NCBI GenBank assembly: GCA_029212965.1
Contig: JARGOV010000005.1
Coordinates: 10,108-62,735 of the forward strand
DNA: 52,628 nt
Reading direction: 5' to 3'
From: Porticoccaceae bacterium
GTDB taxonomy: Bacteria; Pseudomonadota; Gammaproteobacteria; Pseudomonadales; Porticoccaceae
Shown: piece by piece, positions 43,844-52,151 of the stretch
Position numbering within the stretch: position 1 is the stretch's first letter
How the letters are laid out: each line of letters starts with the position of its first letter
Translations under genes and position numbers: made by a program
The notes under the pieces: generated by a model
What the model was told of the DNA's origin: nothing
The model's input: the letters and a program-made list of their open reading frames with translations, nothing else
Databases searched by the model: none

Positions 43844-44869
43844 TTAAAACAAGGCCAGCGGAGGTTCTTGCAGAGCGGCGTATTGCTCACGCAGTTCGAG
43901 AATATGCTCACCCCAATAGCGCTCGGTGTTGAACCAGGGAAAAGCGCGGGGAAAGGCCGGGTCACTCCAGCGCCGCGCCAGCCAGGCGGCGTAATGCAAC
44001 ATGCGCAGGGTGCGCAGGGGCTCGATTAGGCGCAGTTCTTTTGGCTGGAAGGAGCAGAATTCGTTATAGCCCTCAACCACTTCCGACAGTTGGGCCGTTT
44101 GCCGTGGCCGGTCACCGCACAGTAGCATCCACAAGTCCTGTACAGCCGGGGCCATACGCGCATCGTCGAAATCGACGAAGTTGGCCGTGTCGTCACGCCA
44201 AAGAATATTGCCACCATGGCAGTCACCGTGACTGCGAATCAACGTCAGGTCGTCAACCTGGGCAAATTGCGCCTCTACCGCCTGTAACAAATCAGTCGTT
44301 AAAGAAAGATAGGAGTCCTTGAGAGAGCCAGGAATAAATTGCTCGCCTATGAGTGCAACACTGGCGTGACCGTAATCGTCGATAGTTATAGCCGGGCGAT
44401 GTTGAAAAGCTTTCACCGCACCAACGGCGTGGATGCGGCCCATTAAACGACCCAAGGTAAAGAGGTTGTCGAGGTCATCTAACTCGGGGGCATGCCCCCC
44501 ACGGCGCTCAAACAGGGCAAAGAAAAAGTCGCCGAATACAAACAGGCTTTCACCCGCCTCGTTGCGCCAGGGGGGTACTACGGGTAGCTCGTGTTCGACC
44601 AGCTCAAAGCAAAATTCATGTTCTTCACGAATTTGTGCCTCACTCCAGCGCTGGGGGCGATAGAACTTGGCGATCATCGGGGTGGCGTCTTCTATGCCCA
44701 CTTGGTAAACCCGGTTTTCATAACTGTTGAGGGGAAATAAACGCCCGTCACAATAGAAGCCAAGACTCTCCACGGCGTCGATCAAAAATCCCGGCGTCAG
44801 CGTATCAAAGGGATGGGACACGTCCTTTTCGTCATCGCTAGAGTGCGTTTCATCTTCCCATTTATTCAA
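43844..44869 (-). CDS. srkA: Stress-response kinase SrkA (YihE/RdoA)
   Basis: 341 residues with a choline-kinase-like fold. Catalytic block is LIRSHGDCHGGNILWRDD with Asp and Asn, followed by FVDFDDARMAPAVQDLW (DFD metal-binding). The N-terminal lobe has the nucleotide-binding region (ENRVYQVGIEDATPMIAKFY). In E. coli, YihE protects cells against stress-induced death through Ser/Thr kinase activity. The length matches the family (328). It is the last of the frmA-cysK-srkA row on the minus strand; 91 bases separate it from cysK. Confidence 0.93.
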   Translation of the reverse strand: MNKWEDETHSSDDEKDVSHPFDTLTPGFLIDAVESLGFYCDGRLFPLNSYENRVYQVGIEDATPMIAKFYRPQRWSEAQIREEHEFCFELVEHELPVVPPWRNEAGESLFVFGDFFFALFERRGGHAPELDDLDNLFTLGRLMGRIHAVGAVKAFQHRPAITIDDYGHASVALIGEQFIPGSLKDSYLSLTTDLLQAVEAQFAQVDDLTLIRSHGDCHGGNILWRDDTANFVDFDDARMAPAVQDLWMLLCGDRPRQTAQLSEVVEGYNEFCSFQPKELRLIEPLRTLRMLHYAAWLARRWSDPAFPRAFPWFNTERYWGEHILELREQYAALQEPPLALF

Positions 44870-44960
44870 TACTTATCCTCGCCACAACAGTGCCCTTGAA
44901 GAAAGGCGCTCATATATTTCGCGCCCTATTTTCAGGCACCCTTTTTTAGTCACCCTATTA

Positions 44961-46034
44961 TCAAGCACTCAGTTGCGCCACGGGGGTCGAAGCCGAGAGG
45001 CTTTTTTCTTCGTCATTCATTTCCGCGTCGATGTCGTCAAACAGGGGGGTCGACAAATAGCGCTCCCCGGTATCGGGCAACATGCAGACGATATTGCTAC
45101 CGGGTGCAGCAGATTCGGCGACTTTCAGTGCTCCGGCCATGGTGGCCCCAGCAGAGATACCCACAAAAATACCCTCTTTAACAGCGAGCTCTCGCGACAT
45201 GCTTAAGGCCTGTCGCCCGGGAATGGTCAACACCTCGTCGACCAGTTCACAGGCGACGGCGTCCTGTGTTAACTGGGAGATAAAATCCGGTGTCCAGCCT
45301 TGCATGGGATGGGGGCTAAAACTGGCGTGGCTTTTATAGGTCGACTCACTCTCCCCCGCTTGCTGGGGCACGTGGCTACTCAACAAAGCGGCGCTTTCGG
45401 GCTCGCAAACCATAACCTTTGTCTGGGGGCTTTTTTCTCGCAACGCGCGGGCAACTCCTTTCAAAGTGCCGCCGGTGCCGTAACCAGACACCCAGTAGTC
45501 CAGCTGTTCATTTTCAAAACAGGCGAGAATTTCCGGTGCTGTAGTGCGCGAGTGCATATCGGCATTGGCTTCATTTTCAAACTGGCGACACAGAAACCAA
45601 TCGTGGGTCTCGGCCAGCTCGACGGCTTTTGCCAGCATGCCACTGCCCTTTTCAGCCGCCGGGGTGAGCACCACTTTAGCGCCGAGAAAACGCATCATTT
45701 TGCGCCGTTCAACACTAAAACTCTCGGCCATGGTCACCACCAGGGGGTAGCCTTTCTGCGCACACACCATGGCCAGGCCGATACCGGTATTGCCACTGGT
45801 GGCCTCGATGACCGTTTGCCCCGGTTTCAAAGCCCCCGTTTGCTCGGCGTGCTCAATAACCGCCAGCGCCAGCCGGTCTTTCACCGAGCCCATGGGGTTG
45901 AAGGCTTCAATTTTGGCGTAGATATTCACGCCCTCTGGCCCCAGTTTATTGATTTTCACCAACGGAGTATTGCCAATGGTTTGAAGAATGTTTTGGTATT
46001 TTTTACCGCTTATCTCTGCCTTATCACTCATCAT
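44961..46034 (-). CDS. cysK: Cysteine synthase (O-acetylserine sulfhydrylase family)
   Basis: 357 residues; PLP enzyme making cysteine from O-acetylserine and sulfide. The PLP Lys is Lys52 in NPMGSVKDRLA, with EATSGNTGIGLAMVCA, a GTGGTLKGVARAL phosphate loop and AGATMAGALKVAE. It is about 30 residues longer than CysK of E. coli because of a C-terminal tail (DDIDAEMNDEEKSLSAS) and an insertion. The substrate-loop region reads HPMQGWTPDFIS, unlike the usual HKIQGIGAGFIP, so a variant substrate range is possible. Confidence 0.93.
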   Translation of the reverse strand: MMSDKAEISGKKYQNILQTIGNTPLVKINKLGPEGVNIYAKIEAFNPMGSVKDRLALAVIEHAEQTGALKPGQTVIEATSGNTGIGLAMVCAQKGYPLVVTMAESFSVERRKMMRFLGAKVVLTPAAEKGSGMLAKAVELAETHDWFLCRQFENEANADMHSRTTAPEILACFENEQLDYWVSGYGTGGTLKGVARALREKSPQTKVMVCEPESAALLSSHVPQQAGESESTYKSHASFSPHPMQGWTPDFISQLTQDAVACELVDEVLTIPGRQALSMSRELAVKEGIFVGISAGATMAGALKVAESAAPGSNIVCMLPDTGERYLSTPLFDDIDAEMNDEEKSLSASTPVAQLSA

Positions 46035-46102
46035 AATTCTCCTTTATATACGACCTAATTCATAAAATTGAGCTAACCAGCTGCCGACTTTTTGATACGC
46101 AG

Positions 46103-47209
46103 CTAATAAAGTACGACAGAGCGAATACTTTCGCCCTGGTGCATCAAATCAAAGGCCTGATTAATATCGCTCAAGGGCATGGTGTGGGTAATCAAGTCAT
46201 CAATATTGATTTTGCCCTCCATATACCAGTCGACAATGGTGGGCACATCGGTGCGCCCCCTCGCTCCGCCAAAGGCAACCCCGTGCCAAGAACGCCCAGT
46301 GACCAATTGAAAGGGCCGTGTAGCAATTTCCTGCCCGGCACCGGCGACGCCAATAATGTAGGATTCACCCCAGCCTTTATGGCAACATTCCAGTGCCTGG
46401 CGCATCACCTCGACATTGCCGATGCACTCAAAGCTGTAGTCGGCACCACCGCCGCTTAAGTCGAGAATGGCCTCCACTACCTGCGGTGTCTGCTGCGGAT
46501 TAATAAAATCGGTCATGCCGAATTTCTGCGCCAATGCCACTTTTGCCGGATTGGTATCGACGCCAATAATCTTGCCCGCACCAACCATCCGTGCGCCCTG
46601 CACCACATTCAGGCCAATACCACCAAGGCCAAAAACCACCACCGTTGAACCCGGCTTGACCTGTGCTTTAAAGACCACGGCACCGACCCCCGTGGTAACG
46701 CCGCAGCCAATGTAGCAAACCTTGTCAAAGGGTGCGTCTTCGCGGATTTTTGCCAGCGCGATTTCGGGTAGTACGGAATAATTGGAAAAGGAGGAGCAAC
46801 CCATGTAATGGAGGATAGGCTGGCCGTCGAGAGAGAAACGACTCTCGCCATCGGGCATCACCCCCCGACCCTGGGTTTCGCGTATCGCCTGGCAAAGATT
46901 CGTCTTGGGATGCAGACAAAAGTTACACTCACGGCACTCCGGCGTGTAGAGGGGAATCACATGGTCACCGGGTTTCAGAGAAGTCACACCAGCACCCACT
47001 TCGCGGACAATCCCCGCCCCCTCATGACCAAGAATGGCCGGAAACGCACCCTCGGGGTCATCTCCCGACAGGGTAAAAGCATCGGTGTGGCAAACCCCCG
47101 TTGCCTTCATTTCAACCAGTACTTCCCCGGCGCGGGGACCCGCCAAATCCACCGTGTGAATTTCCAGTGGTTGACCCGCTTTAAACGCCACCGCAGCCTG
47201 GCTTTTCAT
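46103..47209 (-). CDS. frmA: S-(hydroxymethyl)glutathione dehydrogenase / class III alcohol dehydrogenase
   Basis: 368 residues. It oxidises the glutathione adduct of formaldehyde with NAD. The catalytic zinc ligand Cys in [12 protein letters not shown] (about 38-49) and His in LGHEGAGIV are seen, and the structural zinc Cys cluster [16 protein letters not shown] lies at about 90-105. NAD-binding [14 protein letters not shown] follows near 198. Length and motifs are normal for class III. It leads the frmA-cysK-srkA row. No fghA (S-formylglutathione hydrolase) is adjacent, which is unusual for an frm locus. Confidence 0.96.
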   Translation of the reverse strand: MKSQAAVAFKAGQPLEIHTVDLAGPRAGEVLVEMKATGVCHTDAFTLSGDDPEGAFPAILGHEGAGIVREVGAGVTSLKPGDHVIPLYTPECRECNFCLHPKTNLCQAIRETQGRGVMPDGESRFSLDGQPILHYMGCSSFSNYSVLPEIALAKIREDAPFDKVCYIGCGVTTGVGAVVFKAQVKPGSTVVVFGLGGIGLNVVQGARMVGAGKIIGVDTNPAKVALAQKFGMTDFINPQQTPQVVEAILDLSGGGADYSFECIGNVEVMRQALECCHKGWGESYIIGVAGAGQEIATRPFQLVTGRSWHGVAFGGARGRTDVPTIVDWYMEGKINIDDLITHTMPLSDINQAFDLMHQGESIRSVVLY

Positions 47210-47648
47210 TCTCCGTTTCTCCTTATGACTACTTTCATACTGAAGTTTCTTAAACAGGGCCCGAGTATACGTTAATCGCCAACAAGGTCAGAACAGTCAA
47301 TGCAGGCTAGGAAAAAATCACTACAAATACTCAAGCCAAGAAAAACGTGACGCCAAAACAGCCTCGAGTCAGCTCGTCAATGCCCCAACAAATAGACGCA
47401 ATTGTCGACCATTGGGGACAACTTTCTATATTTTAGCAACCAGCGAAAGAAGTCTAACCACAATCTGACGGTGCTTTTTCAAACCCAAAGCCCTGATAAT
47501 AAGAATTTTTGCAGCATTTTGCCGGCCAGATGGTCTATAGGTTTATTAAGCAATGTGTTGGGAGCGGATTATCGAGCTTTGAATTTTCCGGTTGGCCTTC
47601 GCTCTTGCCTCTATTCACACCCCTAATTTACATAATGAGGGCTGGAAG
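47210..47648. other. 439-base divergent intergenic region
   Basis: Lies between frmA (minus) and the leucine dehydrogenase gene (plus) and must hold both promoters. A TTGTC/GACAA inverted repeat (47402-47406 and 47417-47421) with a central CCATTGG is operator-like. AT-rich stretches at about 47425-47440 could serve a promoter. No gene was seen; a frame open from 47592 to the dehydrogenase start has no family features. Confidence 0.5.
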
Positions 47649-48740
47649 ATGTTCGAAACACTCAATCAATACGGTCTGTCAGACATTCATTTAATACGCG
47701 ACGACTGCGGCTTGCAGGCCATCATCGCCATTCATGACACCAGCCTCGGCCCCGCTCTTGGGGGTTGCCGCTACTTGCACTATCCCTGCGAACAAGCGGC
47801 CATCGAGGATGCTGCGCGCCTGGCCCAGGGCATGAGCTACAAAGCGGCCCTTGCGGGCCTGCCTTTTGGCGGCGGTAAATCAGTGGTACTCAAACCAAGG
47901 GGCAAGATTGACCGAAAATTGCTGTTCACCAAAATGGGGGACTTTATCGCTTCATTACAAGGGCGCTATATTACCGCTCTGGACAGCGGCTCGACCCTCG
48001 ATGATATGGATATTATGGCCACGCGCAGCCCTTACGTGAGCTCCAGCACCAAGATCGGTGATTGCAGCCTGTACACCGCAGAGGGCATTTACAGCGGTAT
48101 CAAAGAGGCTTTTCAGGTGCGTTTTGCCAGTGACTCACTGGAGCAGGCACGCGTCGCTATTCAAGGGCTGGGCCATGTCGGCATGGCGCTAGCGCAACGC
48201 TTGCACCGCGCCGGAGCCAGCTTGATTGTTAGCGACCTCGACCCTCGCAAAACCCAGTGCGCCGCACAACACTTTAATGCCGAGGTCGTCATTGGCGAGG
48301 CAATTTACCAACAGGCCTGCGACGTCTTTGCACCCTGTGGGCTCGGCGGCATTATCAACGCTGGGAGTATTCCCAACCTGCGTTGCGCCATTATCGCCGG
48401 TGCCGCCAATAATCAGCTCGCCAAAAACAGTGATGAACAGTTATTGCGCGATAGGGGGATTCTTTACGTGCCCGATTTTGCTATTAACGCGGGTGGCCTT
48501 ATTTACGCATCCATGCGCTATGCAGGCGAGCAGCAAGTGGCGATCAATGAAAAGCTTCGCGGTATCCCTGCCACCATCCGTCAGTTACTCGCCGCCAACA
48601 CCAATCCACAAGAGCGAGATCAGTCCCCGCTGCAAACCGCGTTGTCACTGGCTAAACAGCGTATCGCTAATGGGCAAAACACAGCAGCGAATCCAATGCC
48701 TATTACGAGGCACGAACCACAGATCACCGTGACCGGATAA
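47649..48740 (+). CDS. Leucine/valine dehydrogenase (Glu/Leu/Phe/Val dehydrogenase family)
   Basis: 363 residues from the ATG at 47649 (MFETLNQYGLSDIHLIRDD), preceded by an AGGG-like site. The catalytic region is SYKAALAGLPFGGGKSVVL (about 76-94), then ALDSGSTLDDMDIMATRSPYV and the NAD-binding motif QGLGHVGMALAQRL (about 179-192). It deaminates branched-chain amino acids to 2-oxo acids with NAD. The three 2-oxoacid dehydrogenase genes follow from 23 bases downstream, which implies a pathway from leucine, valine or isoleucine to acyl-CoA. Which substrate is preferred cannot be told from sequence. Confidence 0.93.
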   Translation: MFETLNQYGLSDIHLIRDDCGLQAIIAIHDTSLGPALGGCRYLHYPCEQAAIEDAARLAQGMSYKAALAGLPFGGGKSVVLKPRGKIDRKLLFTKMGDFIASLQGRYITALDSGSTLDDMDIMATRSPYVSSSTKIGDCSLYTAEGIYSGIKEAFQVRFASDSLEQARVAIQGLGHVGMALAQRLHRAGASLIVSDLDPRKTQCAAQHFNAEVVIGEAIYQQACDVFAPCGLGGIINAGSIPNLRCAIIAGAANNQLAKNSDEQLLRDRGILYVPDFAINAGGLIYASMRYAGEQQVAINEKLRGIPATIRQLLAANTNPQERDQSPLQTALSLAKQRIANGQNTAANPMPITRHEPQITVTG

Positions 48741-48763
48741 ATCTTTGCTTTGGGAGACACTTT

Positions 48764-49858
48764 ATGCGCGGACGCCAACAGTTTTCCATTCACTTTTTGC
48801 AATATCTCGACCCCGAGGGCAATCTCGACCTGCCTCTACCCGAGTGGACCACTGACGGGCCTCTACTGCTGAGTATCTACCAAAATATGGTGCTGGCCCG
48901 CCTGCTTGACCAAAAGGCCGTGGCCCTGCAACGCACCGGGCAAATGGGCACCTACCCCTCTATTCTCGGACAGGAGGCAATCAGCGTTTGTACTGGCCTG
49001 GCGATGGCTAAAAACGACGTGCTGGTGCCCTACTATCGCGACGCCCCGGCACAGATGATTCGCGGTATGTCAGCGGCGGAACTCTTTATGTACTGGGGGG
49101 GTGATGAGCGCGGTGGCAACCTCAATACCGCCTCGCTAGACCTGCCCATTTGTGTGCCCATCGCTACTCAGTTGACCCAAGCGGCTGGCGTCGCAACCGC
49201 GCTTAAAATCAAAGGCGAAGACAGTGTCGTGGTGACTAGCTGCGGCGATGGTGCCACTTCGAAGGGCGATTTTATGGAAGCCCTGAACCTTGCGGGGGTT
49301 TGGGATCTGCCCATTGTCTTTGTCATTAACAACAATCGCTGGGCGATTTCCGTGCCGCTGGCACAACAAACTCGCGCCCCAACACTGGCGCAGAAAGCGA
49401 TTGCCGCTGGCATTGAGGGCATTCAGGTCGACGGCAACGATCCCATCGCCGTTTATGAAGTAATTAGTAAAGCCATTGAACGTGCCCGCGAGCACAAGAC
49501 ACCCACCTTGATAGAAGCCCTGAGCTACCGTCTCAGTGACCACACCACCGCCGACGACGCCTCGCGCTACCGCGATGCCGATGAACTCAAGGCCCACTGG
49601 CAAGAGGAACCCATCCATCGCTTTCAACAATTTTTGCACCAGCAGGGTCTTTGGGATAGGGAGCAGGAAAAAGCCCTGCAGTCCCATTGCCAGCAAACCA
49701 TTGACCAAGCTGTTGAGCAGTATTTAGCAGCAGAGGAGGAACCCGCCACGGCGATTATTGACTATCTCCACGCTTTTTTACCCTACAGCCTGGAAAGCCA
49801 ACGCAGTGCGATTCAACACAAGGATGCCTCTGTAAACACTGAGGGAGAGTCACGATGA
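48764..49858 (+). CDS. 2-oxoacid dehydrogenase E1 component, alpha subunit (BCKDH/PDH type)
   Basis: 364 residues; GGGAGA lies upstream of the ATG. ThDP-binding block GDGATSKGDFMEALNLAG (about 165-182) and VFVINNNRWAISVP follow; the phosphorylation-loop region reads YRLSDHTTADDASRYRD. The family decarboxylates 2-oxo acids and passes the acyl group to lipoyl E2. Because a leucine/valine dehydrogenase gene precedes it, a branched-chain substrate is more likely than pyruvate (inference). It overlaps the beta-subunit gene by 4 bases. Confidence 0.92.
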   Translation: MRGRQQFSIHFLQYLDPEGNLDLPLPEWTTDGPLLLSIYQNMVLARLLDQKAVALQRTGQMGTYPSILGQEAISVCTGLAMAKNDVLVPYYRDAPAQMIRGMSAAELFMYWGGDERGGNLNTASLDLPICVPIATQLTQAAGVATALKIKGEDSVVVTSCGDGATSKGDFMEALNLAGVWDLPIVFVINNNRWAISVPLAQQTRAPTLAQKAIAAGIEGIQVDGNDPIAVYEVISKAIERAREHKTPTLIEALSYRLSDHTTADDASRYRDADELKAHWQEEPIHRFQQFLHQQGLWDREQEKALQSHCQQTIDQAVEQYLAAEEEPATAIIDYLHAFLPYSLESQRSAIQHKDASVNTEGESR

Positions 49859-50937
49859 ATATGAGTTTTTCGACCAGCGATAGTCCAAGCACAGACGACG
49901 CGGTTGAACCGGATAAAAGTCCCAGCCCTGACATTGGCGGCAAAATAGAGGCCGAAAACAAAGAATGCGTACTCGTTGAAGCCATCAATATGGCCTTGCA
50001 CTACGAAATGGCCCGTGACGACAGTGTGGTTGTACTCGGCGAAGATGTCGCCACCAACGGCGGTGTGTTTCGTGCCACTCTCGATTTAAAACAAACTTTT
50101 GGCGCCGCGCGCGTGCTCGATACCCCCCTTGCCGAGGGCCTGATTGGCGGGATTAGTATCGGCATGGCGACACAAGGCTTAAAACCGGTGACTGAAATTC
50201 AGTTTATGGGCTTTATGTTTGCCGCTCTGGAACAACTTATGTGCCACGCAGCGCGAATGCGCAACCGCACTCGCGGTCGCCTCGCCTGCCCTATGGTAGT
50301 ACGTATGCCCTTTGGGGGTGGTATTCACGCCCCGGAGCATCACTCCGAAAGCACGGAGGCCCTGTTGGCACACACCCCCGGCCTGCGGGTGGTTATTCCC
50401 TCTTCACCCATCCGCGCCTACGGCTTGCTGTTGGCCGCCATTCGCGATCCCGATCCGGTGATTTTTCTCGAGCCAAAACGCATTTACCGCGCCCAGGCCC
50501 AGCGCGTTTGTAACGACGGCGAGGCACTGCCCCTGGATACCTGCTTTACCCTGCGTGAAGGTGAGGATATTACCTTAGTCAGCTGGGGCGCTTTAATCAG
50601 CGAGTGCAGCCAGGTTGCCGATCAAATGCTCGAGCGGGGAATAGCCGTAGAACTGATCGATGTCGCCACCGTCAGCCCTCTCGACATGGCGACTATTCTA
50701 GAGTCGGTAGCGAAAACGGGGCGCTGTGTCATCGCCCACGAAGCGCCGAAAACCGGTGGCATTGGTGGTGAAATTGCCGCACAACTGGCCGAACACGCCT
50801 TACTCGACCTTAAAGCGCCGGTATTGCGGGTTGCTGGCTACGACACAGTCATGCCCTATGCCAAAAAAGAAGCCCTGTATTTACCCAGCGCCGCACAAAT
50901 CAGCAACGCTATACAACAAGTGCTCAACTTTGCATAA
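49855..50937 (+). CDS. 2-oxoacid dehydrogenase E1 component, beta subunit
   Basis: 360 residues. The first ~38 residues are an acidic, Ser/Pro-rich extension not usual in E1-beta. The family core follows: VVVLGEDVATNGGVFRATLD, DTPLAEGLIGGISIGMA, VVRMPFGGGIHAPEHHSES (about 145-163) and the C-terminal domain with EAPKTGGIGGEIAAQL. It forms the alpha2-beta2 E1 with its coupled partner. The start overlaps the alpha-subunit stop by 4 bases. A later start just before the core (about residue 39) lacks a Met codon, so the extension is probably translated. Confidence 0.93.
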   Translation: MNMSFSTSDSPSTDDAVEPDKSPSPDIGGKIEAENKECVLVEAINMALHYEMARDDSVVVLGEDVATNGGVFRATLDLKQTFGAARVLDTPLAEGLIGGISIGMATQGLKPVTEIQFMGFMFAALEQLMCHAARMRNRTRGRLACPMVVRMPFGGGIHAPEHHSESTEALLAHTPGLRVVIPSSPIRAYGLLLAAIRDPDPVIFLEPKRIYRAQAQRVCNDGEALPLDTCFTLREGEDITLVSWGALISECSQVADQMLERGIAVELIDVATVSPLDMATILESVAKTGRCVIAHEAPKTGGIGGEIAAQLAEHALLDLKAPVLRVAGYDTVMPYAKKEALYLPSAAQISNAIQQVLNFA

Positions 50938-50971
50938 ACCATCATGCTAAAACGCGAGAAAAGGATGTCCT

Positions 50972-52081
50972 ATGAAGTTCTTTAAATTGCCCGACCTCGG
51001 CGAGGGCTTGCAGGAGGCGGAAATTATTGAGTGGAACGTGGCAACCGGTGATACGGTCAACATTGACCAGTTATTAGTGACCGTAGAGACCGCCAAGGCG
51101 GTGGTGGAAATTCCCGCCCCTCAAGCCGGGGTGATTGCTGCCACCTTTGGTCAACCCGGAGATATCGTCCACCTCGGTGAAGCTCTGGTAGAGTTTGTTA
51201 GTGACGAGGCCGATAACGCCACGGTGGTGGGAGAATTACAAACCACAAAGACCCCACAGCAAACTGACGAGCACTTTTTTATCGGCTCACCGAAAGCATC
51301 CGGCCAGCGTCAGGCGGTTCGAGCCACCCCGGCCATTCGCGCATTGGCCGAGCGTTTAAACGTCGATATCACCAAGGTCAGTGGTAGCGGTAAACAAGGC
51401 TTAATCAAGGCGGAAGACGTCGAGCGGGTGGCCCGGCTTAAAAACGAAAAAGGCCCATCAACACCGCTTAAAGGCGCGCGTCGCTTTATGTCCCAGACGA
51501 TGTCCCAGTCACACTCTGAGGTGGTGGCCGTCACTATTAATGACGATGCACAGCTGGGTAACTGGGGCAAAAAAGACGATGCAACGATTCGCTTACTACG
51601 CGCCATGGTTGCCGCCTGCGAGGCCGAACCCCTCCTCAATAGCTGGTTTGACGCCGAAGCCATGGCCTATCACAGCCCCACGACTATCGATGTCGGCATG
51701 GCCGTCGACACACCCGGCGGGCTGTTTGTACCGGTATTGCGCGATATCGCTAAGCGCAGCGACAAGGACTTGCGCAGCGGCTTAAATCGCCTAAAAGCAG
51801 ACGCGCTGGAGCGCCGTATTCCCATCGATGAAATGCAGAAGCCGACGATTAGCCTGAGTAATTTTGGCACCATTGCCGGGCGCTACGCCAATCCGGTTAT
51901 CGTACCGCCTATGGTGGCCATCCTCTCCGCCGGGGTCATTCGCGACGAGGTTTGTGCCGTTTCTGGTAAGGCAAAAGTGCTGCCAGTGATGCCTTTATCG
52001 CTGAGTTTTGACCACCGGCTGATCACCGGCGGTGAGGCGGCGCGCTTTATGGCGGCCTTAAAAGACAGCCTTGAGGCTTAG
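50972..52081 (+). CDS. 2-oxoacid dehydrogenase E2 component (dihydrolipoamide acyltransferase)
   Basis: 369 residues, shorter than most E2 proteins. One lipoyl domain (1-77, lipoyl Lys42 in VETAKAVVEIP), a peripheral subunit-binding domain (about 117-153, RATPAIRALAERLNVD), then the catalytic domain. The active-site region reads SFDHRLITGGEAARF, so the usual HxxxDG motif is HRLITG with Asp replaced by Thr; a TGG form is, I believe, also seen in some proteobacterial homologues. The E3 subunit is not in this cluster. The stop lies inside a hairpin. Confidence 0.92.
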   Translation: MKFFKLPDLGEGLQEAEIIEWNVATGDTVNIDQLLVTVETAKAVVEIPAPQAGVIAATFGQPGDIVHLGEALVEFVSDEADNATVVGELQTTKTPQQTDEHFFIGSPKASGQRQAVRATPAIRALAERLNVDITKVSGSGKQGLIKAEDVERVARLKNEKGPSTPLKGARRFMSQTMSQSHSEVVAVTINDDAQLGNWGKKDDATIRLLRAMVAACEAEPLLNSWFDAEAMAYHSPTTIDVGMAVDTPGGLFVPVLRDIAKRSDKDLRSGLNRLKADALERRIPIDEMQKPTISLSNFGTIAGRYANPVIVPPMVAILSAGVIRDEVCAVSGKAKVLPVMPLSLSFDHRLITGGEAARFMAALKDSLEA

Positions 52082-52107
52082 GCTTATCGAATGAAAAAGC
52101 CTAAGCC
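52075..52107. terminator. Hairpin overlapping the E2 stop codon
   Basis: GGCTTAGGCTT and AAGCCTAAGCC form a perfect 11-base stem with an 11-base loop. It covers the E2 stop and lies before the convergent aminotransferase end, so it may serve both strands. T-runs are weak. Confidence 0.6.
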
Positions 52108-52151
52108 CCAACACACGCCTAAACTCACTCGTCACATCTAGCGCATTACAG

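Noticed and set aside
49090-49102. Run of seven G in the E1-alpha gene
   Set aside because: Short tract in an essential-looking gene; ordinary for this base composition.
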